A stretch of 64,000 nt of DNA from Turicimonas muris (GCF_002221595.1 NZ_NHMP01000001.1:248001-312000); one strand, 5' to 3'; shown: positions 44,488-53,781, counted from the stretch's first letter. Notes: a model not told the origin generated them from the letters alone. A program made the numbers and translations.

Positions 44488-46857
44488 TCAATCTTGTCGT
44501 TTGATATTCTTATCCTTAATGATTGAATACAGCCATTTTGCTATTCTTTTGGAGAAAGAATATCTGTAGCTGTCTTTAGGCGCAAAATTAAGAAAAAAAC
44601 TTAGACAGTTGTCATAGCGTGAAATCTTTTTTTGATCATAGGCAGAAATTTGGATTTCTTTAATGTTAACTTTGGGTTGATAATTAGTTTCCGTTTGAAA
44701 GGAAACAAAGCTTTCCCAAAGTTCTATAAAACTATCGTTTCGTTGAGGTTTGGCTACACGAGCCTCTTCTATTTTGTGAATTAAGCTCATTAGTCCTTGA
44801 ATGTGGCTTAGGTTGGAGGCGAGGTATGAACGATAGGCTTCTGAAGTTTTTTGAGAACAATCGTGTCTTTCAGTTTCGTTCGTTAAAAGTCTTAAAATTT
44901 CTTGACTAGCTTTCTCTACATGATGTCGGGGCACAGAAATGCAGCCTTTGTTATTTTTAATAAGTTCTAAGTAAGGCATTTCATACAGAACAGTTGGTAC
45001 GCCATAACTCATAGCCTCAGAAAGAACCATGGGGAAGCATTCAAATGTTGACGTCATAAGATGAATGTCGGCGTACTTGAAACACTTGTCGGCCGAGGTT
45101 AAGAAGCCTTCATAAATGATTCGTTGTTCCAAATCATTATCTGAGATAAATTGCCGAACATATTTTTCTTCTAAGGGAGTTTCTCCCTTACCAATTATGT
45201 GACAAGTAACATCAGGTAAAGTCGAGCAGATGTTTTTAAATATCTCCATGGCTTCTATGTAGTTTTTCTGAATATTCTCTAGTCTTCCAATCCAAATAAT
45301 GTGCTTCTTGTTCTTATCGAAGGAGGAGGGACGAGGTTCCAAATCGGAAGCTCCTTTTGCGCAAATTGGAGGAAAAAGTGGATTTGGTATTAAAAAAGAA
45401 GGAATTTCATAAGCAGAGAAAAGATCGCGTTCGACAGAAGTTAAAGTAATTAAGGCATCGACGGTTTTAAAGTAACTAGAGTATTTCCCCCAATGAGGGC
45501 TAAATAAAGAGATGGTTGAGGGCGCAAAATTATGACAAGTTACGATAAATGCAGAACCACAAGACCTAACGACGAGGTTGTCAAAAAACAAAGTAGGGGA
45601 GCACGGGGCGTGATATATGATGAGGTCTATTTTATTGTGCTGTAAGGCGCGAAAAAGTCCTTGTGCACGTCCATTCTGGAATTCTTTAGGAAGGCAGATC
45701 CTTTTAACTTCCGAAGGTAGGAAGTACTCCTGCTTCTTATCAATAATCTCTGTAATCAAAAAAATTTCGAAACCGTTCTCTATTAATAGCGGAATTTGGT
45801 GGAAGATAACTTTTTCAGTGCCGCCATTAAAGTAGCGATGATAAAAGATCCCTACTCTTTTTATTTTCTTTGGTTTGCCTTCAAAGATTCTGCTTTCGGA
45901 AATTTTTTCTGCAAGTTCGAGTTGGTTTGTTTGATATCGTCGGATTAATTGTTCAATAACTTCTTTTATTAATGACGGATTGAGAAGAAGTAAATCAAAA
46001 GCACTATTTGAATCAGGATATTGGACGAGGTCGAACCGGCTAATGGTGGCATCAATAAGGCGGAAGCTCAATGCAGATAACATAGCTTCGTATTTTGAAA
46101 GTTGTCGTTCTTTGGTCAGAAAATCTCGGAGGTAATTTGGAATAAAGAGTATCTTAGCTTGTTCTTTAAATTTGTCGAGATTTGTTTCAGAAGTGGAGAT
46201 GCCTGAGCCGATCCTATAACTGTATAGGGGTTCAGTTTTGATGGACTTGAAGGTTGAGGAAAAATAAGAAATAAGAAACAGCTGATAACAATCAGTTCCG
46301 CAACAAAGAAAAGGTTCTTCAAGAAATGGGAGTGTTTTGTGGACCGTAGCGGTGCGATAGATTTTGTCAGCCATTCCCCAGCCAATTTGAGCTTTGTTGT
46401 AAATTGCGTCCAATATCAGATATGGAGAATGAATAGAACCTTGCCATTCTTTTCTAAAATTCAAATAATTTTTAATTTTTTCTGGAGTTGCTCCGAAACA
46501 CTCCATGTCAAAACGAAGTATATCCACGTCATGATGGTTAGCTAACTTAACTTCAATTTCAAGAACTCTATTAAACGGCAGCTTATCATCAGCATCCAGA
46601 CAGATGCACCATTTTCCCGTAGCGAGGGCGAAAGCTCTTTTTCGAGTTACTAAGGTTCCGGCTGGTTTCTGATGTATGACGACAAACCTTTTGTCGACCG
46701 CGGCGAAAGCATCGCAAATGGCGCCGCTTTTGTCATCGCTGCCGTCGTCTATAACGATAAACTCTGCTGCTTGATGTGTTTGTTCATGGAGAGTTTTTAA
46801 GCAAGCTTCTAAATATATCTCACTGTTATGAACCGGAACAATAACTGAAATATCCAT
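44488..46857 (-). CDS. Two-domain glycosyltransferase (GT2 fused to GT4)
   Basis: A 789-residue protein. The N-terminal GT2 domain (about residues 1-230) has SVIVPVHNSEIYLEACL, EFIVIDDGSDDKS and CLDADDKLP as the DXD-type metal site. After a linker, a GT4 domain (about residues 335-700) begins GIFYHRYFNGGTEKVIFHQ and contains IIWIGRLENIQKNY, HIIGKGETP and the E-x7-E region ECFPMVLSEAMS. It probably adds two sugars to a surface glycan. It is divergent from the wbpBEDA cluster and shares a 268-base promoter region with it. Confidence 0.83.
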   Translation of the reverse strand: MDISVIVPVHNSEIYLEACLKTLHEQTHQAAEFIVIDDGSDDKSGAICDAFAAVDKRFVVIHQKPAGTLVTRKRAFALATGKWCICLDADDKLPFNRVLEIEVKLANHHDVDILRFDMECFGATPEKIKNYLNFRKEWQGSIHSPYLILDAIYNKAQIGWGMADKIYRTATVHKTLPFLEEPFLCCGTDCYQLFLISYFSSTFKSIKTEPLYSYRIGSGISTSETNLDKFKEQAKILFIPNYLRDFLTKERQLSKYEAMLSALSFRLIDATISRFDLVQYPDSNSAFDLLLLNPSLIKEVIEQLIRRYQTNQLELAEKISESRIFEGKPKKIKRVGIFYHRYFNGGTEKVIFHQIPLLIENGFEIFLITEIIDKKQEYFLPSEVKRICLPKEFQNGRAQGLFRALQHNKIDLIIYHAPCSPTLFFDNLVVRSCGSAFIVTCHNFAPSTISLFSPHWGKYSSYFKTVDALITLTSVERDLFSAYEIPSFLIPNPLFPPICAKGASDLEPRPSSFDKNKKHIIWIGRLENIQKNYIEAMEIFKNICSTLPDVTCHIIGKGETPLEEKYVRQFISDNDLEQRIIYEGFLTSADKCFKYADIHLMTSTFECFPMVLSEAMSYGVPTVLYEMPYLELIKNNKGCISVPRHHVEKASQEILRLLTNETERHDCSQKTSEAYRSYLASNLSHIQGLMSLIHKIEEARVAKPQRNDSFIELWESFVSFQTETNYQPKVNIKEIQISAYDQKKISRYDNCLSFFLNFAPKDSYRYSFSKRIAKWLYSIIKDKNIKRQD

Positions 46858-47125
46858 AATATTTGTAATAAGAAAGATGATTTCTGATATGTTAGAGCTC
46901 GAAGATAAAAAAATTTTCTTTACGCCCTAAATTACGTGCAAATACTTAAGTTTCCCATATGCAGGACTTGTTAAACTAACTCCTGCACGATCAGTAAAGT
47001 GTCTTAATATTCAAAATTCATCAATTAAAATCTGCCTCTTCTAGGTGCTATGAGAAAAACTGTTCTCTGGGAAAATTTCCGATTAAGTTGGTTAAGCCCA
47101 GCCGGAGGCTTGGAAAAGGACAAAC

Positions 47126-48079
47126 ATGGCAAGCAATGAGTTTATATTAGTTGGAGCCGCAGGTTATATTGCTCCCAGGCATATGGCAGCAATTCAGTCT
47201 ACAGGAAGTGAGCTTATTTATGCATGCGATACTTCAGATAGTGTAGGGGTTTTGGATCGTTACTTTCCTAATTGCAAATTTGTTTTATCGATGGAAGAGC
47301 TTGATAAGGCATTACAGGATCCTACCCTTTGTAACGTCAAAAATAGTTCTCTTGGATCGCGTTTTTTAACTATCTGTACACCTAATTATCTTCATGTTCC
47401 TCATATTTCATTTGGATTGTCCCATGGATTCAATGTGATTTGCGAAAAGCCTCTTGCGCTGACAACTAACGATTTGCTGGAGATAGAACGGTTGGAGAGA
47501 AAGTATGCACGTAAAGTCTATTGCATTCTCCAGCTTCGTCTTCATCCGCACATCCAAGAATTAAAGAAGAAATTAGATGGGCAATTTGCAGACGAGGAAC
47601 TAAAGGAGAAGCTCAAGGTTTCTCTTACATATGTTACCTCCAGGGGACCCTGGTATAAAAAAAGTTGGAAATATGATGTAAGAAAAGCCGGGGGAATAGA
47701 AACTAATATAGGAATTCACTTCTTCGATATGCTCATTGAGCTCTTCGGCTTTCCGTCTTCTTACTCTATCGGGGAGAAAACGTCCGAAAGATTGCAGGGT
47801 TCGTTGATAACGCCTCGGGCGGAAGTTGATTTTTTTCTAAGCATTAAAAAAGAGGATCTTCCGGAGAAAACCAGAGAAGCCGGAGAAGTTTCTTATAGAG
47901 AAATGACGTTAAATGGTCATTCTGTGGACTTCACAAAAGGTTTTACAGACTTGCATACGAAAAGCTATGAAGAAATACTTGCAGGGCGCGGTTTCGGCTT
48001 GGAAGATGCTTGGGCAACGGTAAGTTTATGTGAAAGTATCCGTCTTGGTCATAATCTTGGGGAAATTTACGAAAAATGA
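47126..48079 (+). CDS. wbpB: UDP-N-acetyl-2-amino-2-deoxyglucuronate 3-dehydrogenase (WbpB/WlbA)
   Basis: A 317-residue Gfo/Idh/MocA-family oxidoreductase. GAAGYIAPRHMAAIQSTG at the N-terminus and CEKPLALTTNDL around residue 110 are typical of WbpB/WlbA, which oxidises C3 of UDP-GlcNAcA with NAD. A strong AAAAGGA site precedes the ATG. Order wbpB-wbpE-wbpD-wbpA with overlapping ends gives the pathway to UDP-2,3-diacetamido-2,3-dideoxy-glucuronate. The stop overlaps wbpE by four bases. Confidence 0.87.
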   Translation: MASNEFILVGAAGYIAPRHMAAIQSTGSELIYACDTSDSVGVLDRYFPNCKFVLSMEELDKALQDPTLCNVKNSSLGSRFLTICTPNYLHVPHISFGLSHGFNVICEKPLALTTNDLLEIERLERKYARKVYCILQLRLHPHIQELKKKLDGQFADEELKEKLKVSLTYVTSRGPWYKKSWKYDVRKAGGIETNIGIHFFDMLIELFGFPSSYSIGEKTSERLQGSLITPRAEVDFFLSIKKEDLPEKTREAGEVSYREMTLNGHSVDFTKGFTDLHTKSYEEILAGRGFGLEDAWATVSLCESIRLGHNLGEIYEK

Positions 48080-49203
48080 ATGTCCCCATATTTCGACCTG
48101 AGTGCGTATGTCACGGAGTGTCTGAAAAATTTAGACAACGTCTTGACAGTCTCATTTCTCGAGGAGCTTTTATACGAGGAGAGGAGGTGCATGAGTTAGA
48201 AAATACTCTCACGAACTATCTCGAAACTTATTCGGTACTGACAACGGCAAATGGGACGGATGCTCTAATGGCATCCTTGATGGCCCTAGATTTGAAGCCG
48301 GGGGATGAAGTTATCACGCCGGCATTTGGTTTTCCTGCAGCGGTTGAAATGATGTGCATCCTTAACATTAGACCAGTTCTTATTGATGTTAATTGGAACA
48401 CATGCAATATGGAGCCAGCACTTTTAGCTGGCGCTTTATCTTCGAGGACAAAGGCGATACTTCCAATTCATCTATTTGGCTCGGCAGCTTCGATGAATGA
48501 AATTATGCAGTTTGCTGAGGCGAATGACTTGCCTGTGATCGAGGATGCAGCACAATCTTTCGGCAGTGAATGTTTCGTTGGAGGGAAAAGAAAAAAATTG
48601 GGGACGATAGGCGATCTTGGATGTACTTCGTTCTTTCCAACGAAAAATCTAGGATGCTGGGGCGATGGAGGGGCTATTTTTGTCAACAGAGAGGAAGATG
48701 AATTGGTTCTTAAAATTCGTCGTATTTTGAGTCACGGTCAGAGTAGAAAATATTTTCATGATGAAATTGGATTCAACTCTCGTCTTGACACTATTCAAGC
48801 ATTGGTTTTGCTTCAGAATATGTCCACTCTAAATGCTGCATTCACAAAAAGAAAGGAGATCGCCCAACGTTACCTGTCGGAATTTCAAAAAATCTCAGAA
48901 ATCGAATTGCTTTTAGATAGCGGAGGATTGGAAGTTCTTAACTTGTTCACAATAAAGGTTGACCAAAAACAGAGGGATGCTCTCAAAGATTACTTATTGT
49001 CTCATGGAATCAGCGCTCGGGTTTATTACCCGCAGGCAATTCATCGTCAATCGGCATATTCTTCTTTTATTAGAAAGGGCTCGGATCTGCATGTTTCTGA
49101 ACAATTAGCTAATGTTGTTTTGTCGCTTCCATGTTTTCCTTCAATGACAGAGCTTGAACAGGAGAAAGTGATAGATACTGTCAAACATTTTTTTAGGTGT
49201 TAA
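48076..49203 (+). CDS. wbpE: UDP-2-acetamido-2-deoxy-3-oxo-glucuronate aminotransferase (WbpE/WlbC)
   Basis: A 375-residue PLP-dependent DegT/DnrJ/EryC1/StrS aminotransferase. The cofactor lysine is in SFFPTKNLGCWGDGGAI (about residue 190), with EDAAQSFGSE before it. It transfers an amino group from glutamate to the 3-keto sugar made by WbpB; in P. aeruginosa the two enzymes work as a coupled pair. Its ATG overlaps the wbpB stop. Confidence 0.88.
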   Translation: MNVPIFRPECVCHGVSEKFRQRLDSLISRGAFIRGEEVHELENTLTNYLETYSVLTTANGTDALMASLMALDLKPGDEVITPAFGFPAAVEMMCILNIRPVLIDVNWNTCNMEPALLAGALSSRTKAILPIHLFGSAASMNEIMQFAEANDLPVIEDAAQSFGSECFVGGKRKKLGTIGDLGCTSFFPTKNLGCWGDGGAIFVNREEDELVLKIRRILSHGQSRKYFHDEIGFNSRLDTIQALVLLQNMSTLNAAFTKRKEIAQRYLSEFQKISEIELLLDSGGLEVLNLFTIKVDQKQRDALKDYLLSHGISARVYYPQAIHRQSAYSSFIRKGSDLHVSEQLANVVLSLPCFPSMTELEQEKVIDTVKHFFRC

Positions 49204-49204
49204 T

Positions 49205-49783
49205 GTGGCCTATGTAAAAATTCATCCTTCATCAGTTGTAGATAGGGGAGCAGAGATCGGGGAGGGGACTGTTATTTGGCATTTCTGTCATATATCAACA
49301 GGTTCAAAAATTGGTACGAACTGTTCATTAGGACAAAATGTCTTCGTGGCCCCAAATGTAAAAGTTGGCAATGGAGTAAAAATTCAGAACAATGTTTCAC
49401 TTTTTTCGGGAGTTGAAATAGAAGACAATGTTTTTTTGGGTCCTTCTTGTGTTTTTACCAATATTCTTATCCCTCGTTCTGAGATTAATCGGAAACATGA
49501 GTTTAAAAAGACTCTTATCAAAACTGGAGCCTCGATAGGTGCGAATGCCGTAATTTTGTGTAATAACGAAATCGGGCGATATGCTCTTGTGGGTGCCGGT
49601 TCTGTAGTAACAAGATCTGTTAAAGATTTTGAGCTTGTTGCCGGAAATCCTGCCCGGCATAGAGGATGGGTAGATCGATTCGGCAATAAATTAGAATTTG
49701 ATAATAACGGCTGGGCAAACTATCCAGATTGCACTCATAAGTATTTCTTAAAAGATAATTCAGTAGAAGAATATGCGAACTGA
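49205..49783 (+). CDS. wbpD: UDP-2-acetamido-3-amino-2,3-dideoxy-glucuronate N-acetyltransferase (WbpD/WlbB)
   Basis: A 192-residue left-handed beta-helix enzyme built of hexapeptide repeats (IGEGTVIWHFCHI, IGTNCSLGQNVFV, VGNGVKIQNNVSLFSGV). GAGSVVTRSVKDFELVAGNP is the usual end of such acetyltransferases. It acetylates the 3-amino group made by WbpE. The start is a GTG one base after the wbpE stop. Confidence 0.88.
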   Translation: MAYVKIHPSSVVDRGAEIGEGTVIWHFCHISTGSKIGTNCSLGQNVFVAPNVKVGNGVKIQNNVSLFSGVEIEDNVFLGPSCVFTNILIPRSEINRKHEFKKTLIKTGASIGANAVILCNNEIGRYALVGAGSVVTRSVKDFELVAGNPARHRGWVDRFGNKLEFDNNGWANYPDCTHKYFLKDNSVEEYAN

Positions 49784-50972
49784 AGAGTTGATGTTAAAGA
49801 CTAAGTGTTCTCCCAAAATAGCTGTAATAGGTTGTGGTTATGTTGGTCTTCCTTTGTTCATCGAATTTTCAAAAGTTTTAGATGACGTTGTGGGTTTCGA
49901 TGTTGATCAGGGAAGAATAACAGCGTTACGGGGGGGGGTAGACTGTAATGGTGAGTTTGGTGACAAAATTCTTTTGAACCTGACTGGACGGCTAGAGTCA
50001 GATGCGAGTGAGCTTATGGATAGGGACGTTTATATCATTACTGTTCCGACTCCGGTGAATGAGAATAATAAGCCAGATTTGTCTTGTCTTTTATCTGCAA
50101 CTAGGTTAGTCGGTGAAGTGATGAAAACCGGAACCTGCGTTGTTTATGAGTCAACGGTATATCCCGGATGCATTAGAGAAGTTTGTCTTCCTTTGTTAGA
50201 GCAGGTCTCGGGATTAAAAGTCGGAAGTGATTTTCTTCTTGGGTTTTCACCTGAACGGATCAACCCCGGAGATAAGCAGCATACGATATCTACCATCGTA
50301 AAGGTAGTTTCGGGCATTGACGAAAAAAGTCTTGTCAACATATCAAATCTCTACAAATTAATTGTTCGGGATGTATGTCTTTCATCATCAATAGAGGTAG
50401 CCGAAGCGGCTAAGCTGTTGGAAAATATTCAAAGGGATGTCAATATAGCCCTAATGAACGAGATATGGTCTTGCTTAACAAGACTGGATATTTCAACAGA
50501 CGAAGTACTTCGTGTCGCTTCAACAAAATGGAACTTTATAAAATTTCATCCGGGGTTAGTTGGTGGACATTGTATAGCTGTTGATCCCTATTATCTAATA
50601 GAGAAAGCACAAGAGAAAGGTATTGTTCTTCCTTTAGTAAAACAGGCTCGCGTTACTAACGAAAGTATCATTTTCTCTCTCTATCGGAGAATTTTGCAAA
50701 TTCTCCAATTTCCCTATGAAGGTAAAAGAGTTTTGATAAAAGGACTCTCCTTTAAACCGAACGTTACAGATTTGAGGAACAGTAAAGTTCCGGCTTTAAA
50801 AATTCTCCTTGAAGAAGTAGGGGTTCTAGTTGACGTTTACGATCCTCTAGTTTCTCGTGAACAAGCAAAAGAAGCTTTCAATATTGATCTATCGAGAATT
50901 GAAGAAGTATCTTCAGTTGATTATAACCTCGTCGTTTCTCCGTACGACCTGTCAATTACGACTAACCCATAA
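49773..50972 (+). CDS. wbpA: UDP-N-acetyl-D-glucosamine 6-dehydrogenase, 3'-truncated (WbpA)
   Basis: A 399-residue nucleotide-sugar dehydrogenase. The Rossmann motif IAVIGCGYVGLPL (about residues 16-28), the substrate loop GFSPERINPGD, and the C-terminal domain start FKPNVTDLRNS are present; the nucleophile cysteine is in GLVGGHCIAVDPYY. WbpA oxidises UDP-GlcNAc to UDP-GlcNAcA, the first pathway step. The family ends 30-40 residues later with a VAVAH-like strand and YDVKG; here the text departs after DYNLVV, so the 3' end is replaced by foreign DNA. Activity is doubtful but possible because catalytic residues remain. Confidence 0.82.
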   Translation: MRTEELMLKTKCSPKIAVIGCGYVGLPLFIEFSKVLDDVVGFDVDQGRITALRGGVDCNGEFGDKILLNLTGRLESDASELMDRDVYIITVPTPVNENNKPDLSCLLSATRLVGEVMKTGTCVVYESTVYPGCIREVCLPLLEQVSGLKVGSDFLLGFSPERINPGDKQHTISTIVKVVSGIDEKSLVNISNLYKLIVRDVCLSSSIEVAEAAKLLENIQRDVNIALMNEIWSCLTRLDISTDEVLRVASTKWNFIKFHPGLVGGHCIAVDPYYLIEKAQEKGIVLPLVKQARVTNESIIFSLYRRILQILQFPYEGKRVLIKGLSFKPNVTDLRNSKVPALKILLEEVGVLVDVYDPLVSREQAKEAFNIDLSRIEEVSSVDYNLVVSPYDLSITTNP

Positions 50973-51404
50973 AAGACTTGATAAAAGGCCAAAAGCCAAA
51001 AAGTATAGGTATGCAACAATCTAATATGAATCACTAATGTCCAAAGTAAAATTGTAAGGTTCCCATGACTGTGATGAAGAGTTTTTGATGAAGGTGACAA
51101 TAGGCTCATCAATCATTCACAAAGAATCTGCCATGAGCCAACCAGACTGTACTCTTCGCTTTCCCTCTACGACCATTGAGGCAGATCCCTGAGCCTTCAG
51201 CACTGCCATCGGTTGAAGAGTCCGTAATTCAACCAGATTTCTAGGGTTAGAATTGAAGGAGACAAAAACACCAATTTCGGCCGTTTAAGTGTCTCAAAAA
51301 AGGTGTGTTCATTTTGAGGGTAATTTACGTAGTCGCATAACATGCATTGAAAAAGGTGAATACTCAATAGCTTCAGAAATAAAATTTAAGCCGTTTTCGT
51401 TTGC
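50973..51404. other. Junction region between truncated wbpA and the IS630 element
   Basis: No intact gene. A short minus-strand frame (about 51100-51010, reading DEPIVTFIKNSSSQSWEPYN) is protein-like but unassigned and may be the end of a lost gene or transposase. The wbpA frame breaks at about 50935, so this is where a rearrangement joined. Confidence 0.45.
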
Positions 51405-51406
51405 TA

Positions 51407-52676
51407 GTACATGATTCTAAAAATTCGTTATCAATTACGTAAAGGCGTGCTCAATATCTTCTAGATTCCACTTCCACCTGTACACAATGGGATCATTGTT
51501 GATGTGTTCAAGCCATCTGGTTATATGTTCAGTCAGCTCTTCCTTTGACTTAACTCTAAGCCCTTTCAAACAGGTTCGAGCCATTTTCCCAAAGAAGGCC
51601 TCTACAAGGTTGAGCCACGAGGCGTGTTTGGGCGTAAATGTAAATTTAAATCTGTTAGGAACGGTCGCTAAATAAGCTAATGTTTCTTTCGAACGGTGAG
51701 CTGAATGATTATCTAATATGATATTAATGGTTTGAGCCTCAGGATAACGGGCGTCCATGGCCTTGAGGAAATCTATAAAATCCGATGATTTGTGAGATTC
51801 TTTAACCAGTCCATGCACCGTTCCGGTAATTAAGTCTATCCCTGCCAATAATGAGATTGTGCCGTGTCTAACGTATTCATAGTCTCGGCGAACAAAGCCA
51901 TTATTTTTATTTGGACTGCGGTCCGGATGCAAATTTTCAATGGCCTGAATTCCCGACTTTTCGTCGTAAGAAATAAAAACCTCAGAACTCAAGAGTTCGC
52001 ACTGCTCAGCGTGTCCATATCTTTTCGATAATTGCGTTATCCATTCGATTCTTTTATAGAGCAACAGAACCTTCTGAGCTTTATATTCAAATTCTTGGTC
52101 TTTCTTTTCAAGGTAGTATCTGATGTTATGCGGCTTTAATTCATTGGCATTTAACAAATACCAGATCGTTGAATCGGCGACAGTACGTAAACGGGGAAAG
52201 TTCATTTGTTCGCAGTGCTCCCGGACGTATTGAGACAATGCCGAATTTGACCATAGCTGCATGACCGGGCCGTCCGGTAAATCTTTAGGGTTAGTGCAGG
52301 CCAATCCCAAAATCCAAGCGCGCTCTTCTCGGCTGAGCTCTTTAGGGCGTCCGCTGCGTGCCGCATCACTAAGAGCTGCGTCGAGACCGGCTGAGGAAAA
52401 ACGTTTAATAATTTTATTGACGACAGGACGGGTCACTTTCAGTTCTTCGCTAATTTGGGTGTTGATCTTGCCTTCTGCGGCTAAAAAAATCATTTGAGCC
52501 CTCTGGTAGGTTCTGAGTTCCTGTTTGCGGGAAGAAAGAATTTCACTCAAAGTTTTCCTGTCCAAGTCGCTTAGGGAACGTACTTTCGTCTTCTGCCAGC
52601 CATAAATAAACTCCATATTTATGACCAATTATAATCCATCGCCTAAAATAGATAACAGATTTTTAGAATTATGTAT
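51407..52676 (-). mobile_element. Intact IS630-family insertion sequence
   Basis: A 1270-base element. The left end (51407-51432) and the inverted right end (52676-52651) match at 22 of 26 positions, sharing ATTCTAAAAAT and GTTATC. TA dinucleotides flank both ends (51405-51406 and 52677-52678), the target duplication typical of IS630/Tc1-mariner. It encodes one transposase. It interrupts the gene behind fic on the right. Confidence 0.88.
51435..52616 (-). CDS. IS630-family transposase
   Basis: About 393 residues. An N-terminal helix-turn-helix region includes INTQISEELKVTRPVVNKI. The DDE catalytic core has SYDEKSG (first Asp), IILDNHSAHRSKET (second Asp) and PKHASWLNLVEAFFGKM (Glu). The frame is complete and uninterrupted. 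The ATG at 52616 is used; a TTG four codons upstream is possible. It fills the insertion sequence almost from repeat to repeat. Confidence 0.9.
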   Translation of the reverse strand: MEFIYGWQKTKVRSLSDLDRKTLSEILSSRKQELRTYQRAQMIFLAAEGKINTQISEELKVTRPVVNKIIKRFSSAGLDAALSDAARSGRPKELSREERAWILGLACTNPKDLPDGPVMQLWSNSALSQYVREHCEQMNFPRLRTVADSTIWYLLNANELKPHNIRYYLEKKDQEFEYKAQKVLLLYKRIEWITQLSKRYGHAEQCELLSSEVFISYDEKSGIQAIENLHPDRSPNKNNGFVRRDYEYVRHGTISLLAGIDLITGTVHGLVKESHKSSDFIDFLKAMDARYPEAQTINIILDNHSAHRSKETLAYLATVPNRFKFTFTPKHASWLNLVEAFFGKMARTCLKGLRVKSKEELTEHITRWLEHINNDPIVYRWKWNLEDIEHAFT

Positions 52677-52886
52677 TAGATTAGCAATTTCTCCGCAATC
52701 CAAACGGCACTCCTTTCTTTTCTCCTCTTCAACTCGCTCTCTCCAGTAAGACTGTCCGTCATCTCTAATTAGCCGTTCAATATCAAGGTTCAACTTCTTT
52801 GACTCAAGATAGAGTTCAAGAATGCCTTTAGATAATCCTTTGAAAAAGTAAACAACGCTTAATGCCTGATGAACTGCTATATTCTG
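52677..52886 (-). pseudogene. Truncated gene behind fic, cut by the IS630 element
   Basis: An open frame of about 68 codons runs on the minus strand from just behind the fic stop into the IS end. It reads ALSVVYFFKGLSKGILELYL and later SYWRERVEEEKRKE. GGAG at about 52892 would serve as ribosome binding site, but no ATG, GTG or TTG sits at the right distance (an ATA does), so the start may be mutated. It is mostly helical and charged. I do not recognise it. Its place suggests it belonged to the hsdS-fic unit. Confidence 0.55.
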
Positions 52887-52896
52887 TTTATTCTCC

Positions 52897-53433
52897 TTAC
52901 GGTTCTTCGTAATAATAAGATTGCTCGATTCCTTTAAAAATCATTTCCCGATCTTCCACATCTTCAGTTAACGCCTGTTGAAGAAGGAACCGAAGTTCCA
53001 AGTCATTAATCGGGCTTCGTTCCATCGCTTGAAGATAAAGTGTTTTATCAACCTTCTGCCAATCAATAACTTTTCCCAGACGCTTTTTCAAAATTTGGTC
53101 AAGCCATATGCGGGTTGATCGACCATTTCCCTCCATGAAGGGATGAGCAACATTCATTTCTACATACTTTGAAACTATCTCTTCAAATGACCCTTCCGGC
53201 ATTGTTTCGATCTTTGACAAAGCTTCTACAAGGTACAAAGCATTAGCAAACCTGAACCCACCTTTAGAAATGTTCTGTTGTCTCACCTCTCCGGCAAAGT
53301 CGTATAGGCCTTCAAACAGATATTTATGGATCTCTTGCAAACCTTTGAAGGTTCCTACTTCTATTGTTTTTATTGCGCCCGTAGAAAACAGCAATTTAGC
53401 TTTCTCGAGACTGTTTCTATCAATTTCTCTCAC
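52897..53433 (-). CDS. fic: Fic-family protein (left copy)
   Basis: A 178-residue Fic-domain protein. The catalytic motif is intact as [12 protein letters not shown] (residues 97-108), with [21 protein letters not shown] before it. Fic enzymes usually transfer AMP from ATP to Tyr or Thr of target proteins. The start is a GTG at 53433 that overlaps the last codons of a decayed hsdS, as in the right-hand copy. No clear inhibitory (S/T)xxxE(G/N) helix is seen. It is about 79 percent identical by eye to the copy at 63.7 kb. Confidence 0.85.
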   Translation of the reverse strand: MREIDRNSLEKAKLLFSTGAIKTIEVGTFKGLQEIHKYLFEGLYDFAGEVRQQNISKGGFRFANALYLVEALSKIETMPEGSFEEIVSKYVEMNVAHPFMEGNGRSTRIWLDQILKKRLGKVIDWQKVDKTLYLQAMERSPINDLELRFLLQQALTEDVEDREMIFKGIEQSYYYEEP

Positions 53434-53745
53434 GTAAATCCTCCAATTGGTGATGAGCCGCACTTTGAATCATTGCAGGAATTGCCGTTTTTAAAGTTTC
53501 TCTGGCTTCTTCTGCTATTTTCTTGCCTCTTCTGCACAGTGATACAAAGAAACGATCGCCTTTTACGTCTCGATCGGGGGAAGGGGGATTTTCACTCGGT
53601 ACATGTCCTCGAAAGTGAAGCTTTCTCTGACACTTCTCCATGAATTAAACCTTGCGTAGCGATCAAACTCAGGCCGCTTAAATTACAGGAAAAGGTATTC
53701 GGGAAGAAGTCGAGTCCCTTTCTTTACCTTAAAAGTATAAATAAA
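53420..53745 (-). pseudogene. Decayed HsdS C-terminal remnant
   Basis: Read across frames, the minus strand gives FKVKKGTRLLPEYLFL, stop, [37 protein letters not shown], stop, KAIVSLYHCAEEARK, frameshift, IAEEARETLKTAIPAM and [11 protein letters not shown]. This matches, piece by piece, the last 110 residues of the intact HsdS at 63.4-63.7 kb. Two stops and one frameshift make it dead. It lies just upstream of fic, as hsdS does in the right-hand operon. It is a good mark of an older type I restriction-modification locus. Confidence 0.8.
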
Positions 53746-53770
53746 AAATCCGAGCTTTCTACTCTCGGAT
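53743..53770 (-). terminator. Terminator behind the tRNA/tmRNA-like 3' end
   Basis: On the minus strand ATCCGAG / CTCGGAT (7 bp, 9-base loop) is followed by six T residues. It lies 11 bases after the tRNA-like CCA, where a tRNA or tmRNA gene's own terminator would be. Confidence 0.75.
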
Positions 53771-53781
53771 TAAATCGGTTC

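Noticed and set aside
50921-51112. Minus-strand 63-codon frame at the wbpA junction
   Set aside because: It overlaps the wbpA end and looks like random hydrophobic text; a neighbouring frame is more protein-like but too short to name.
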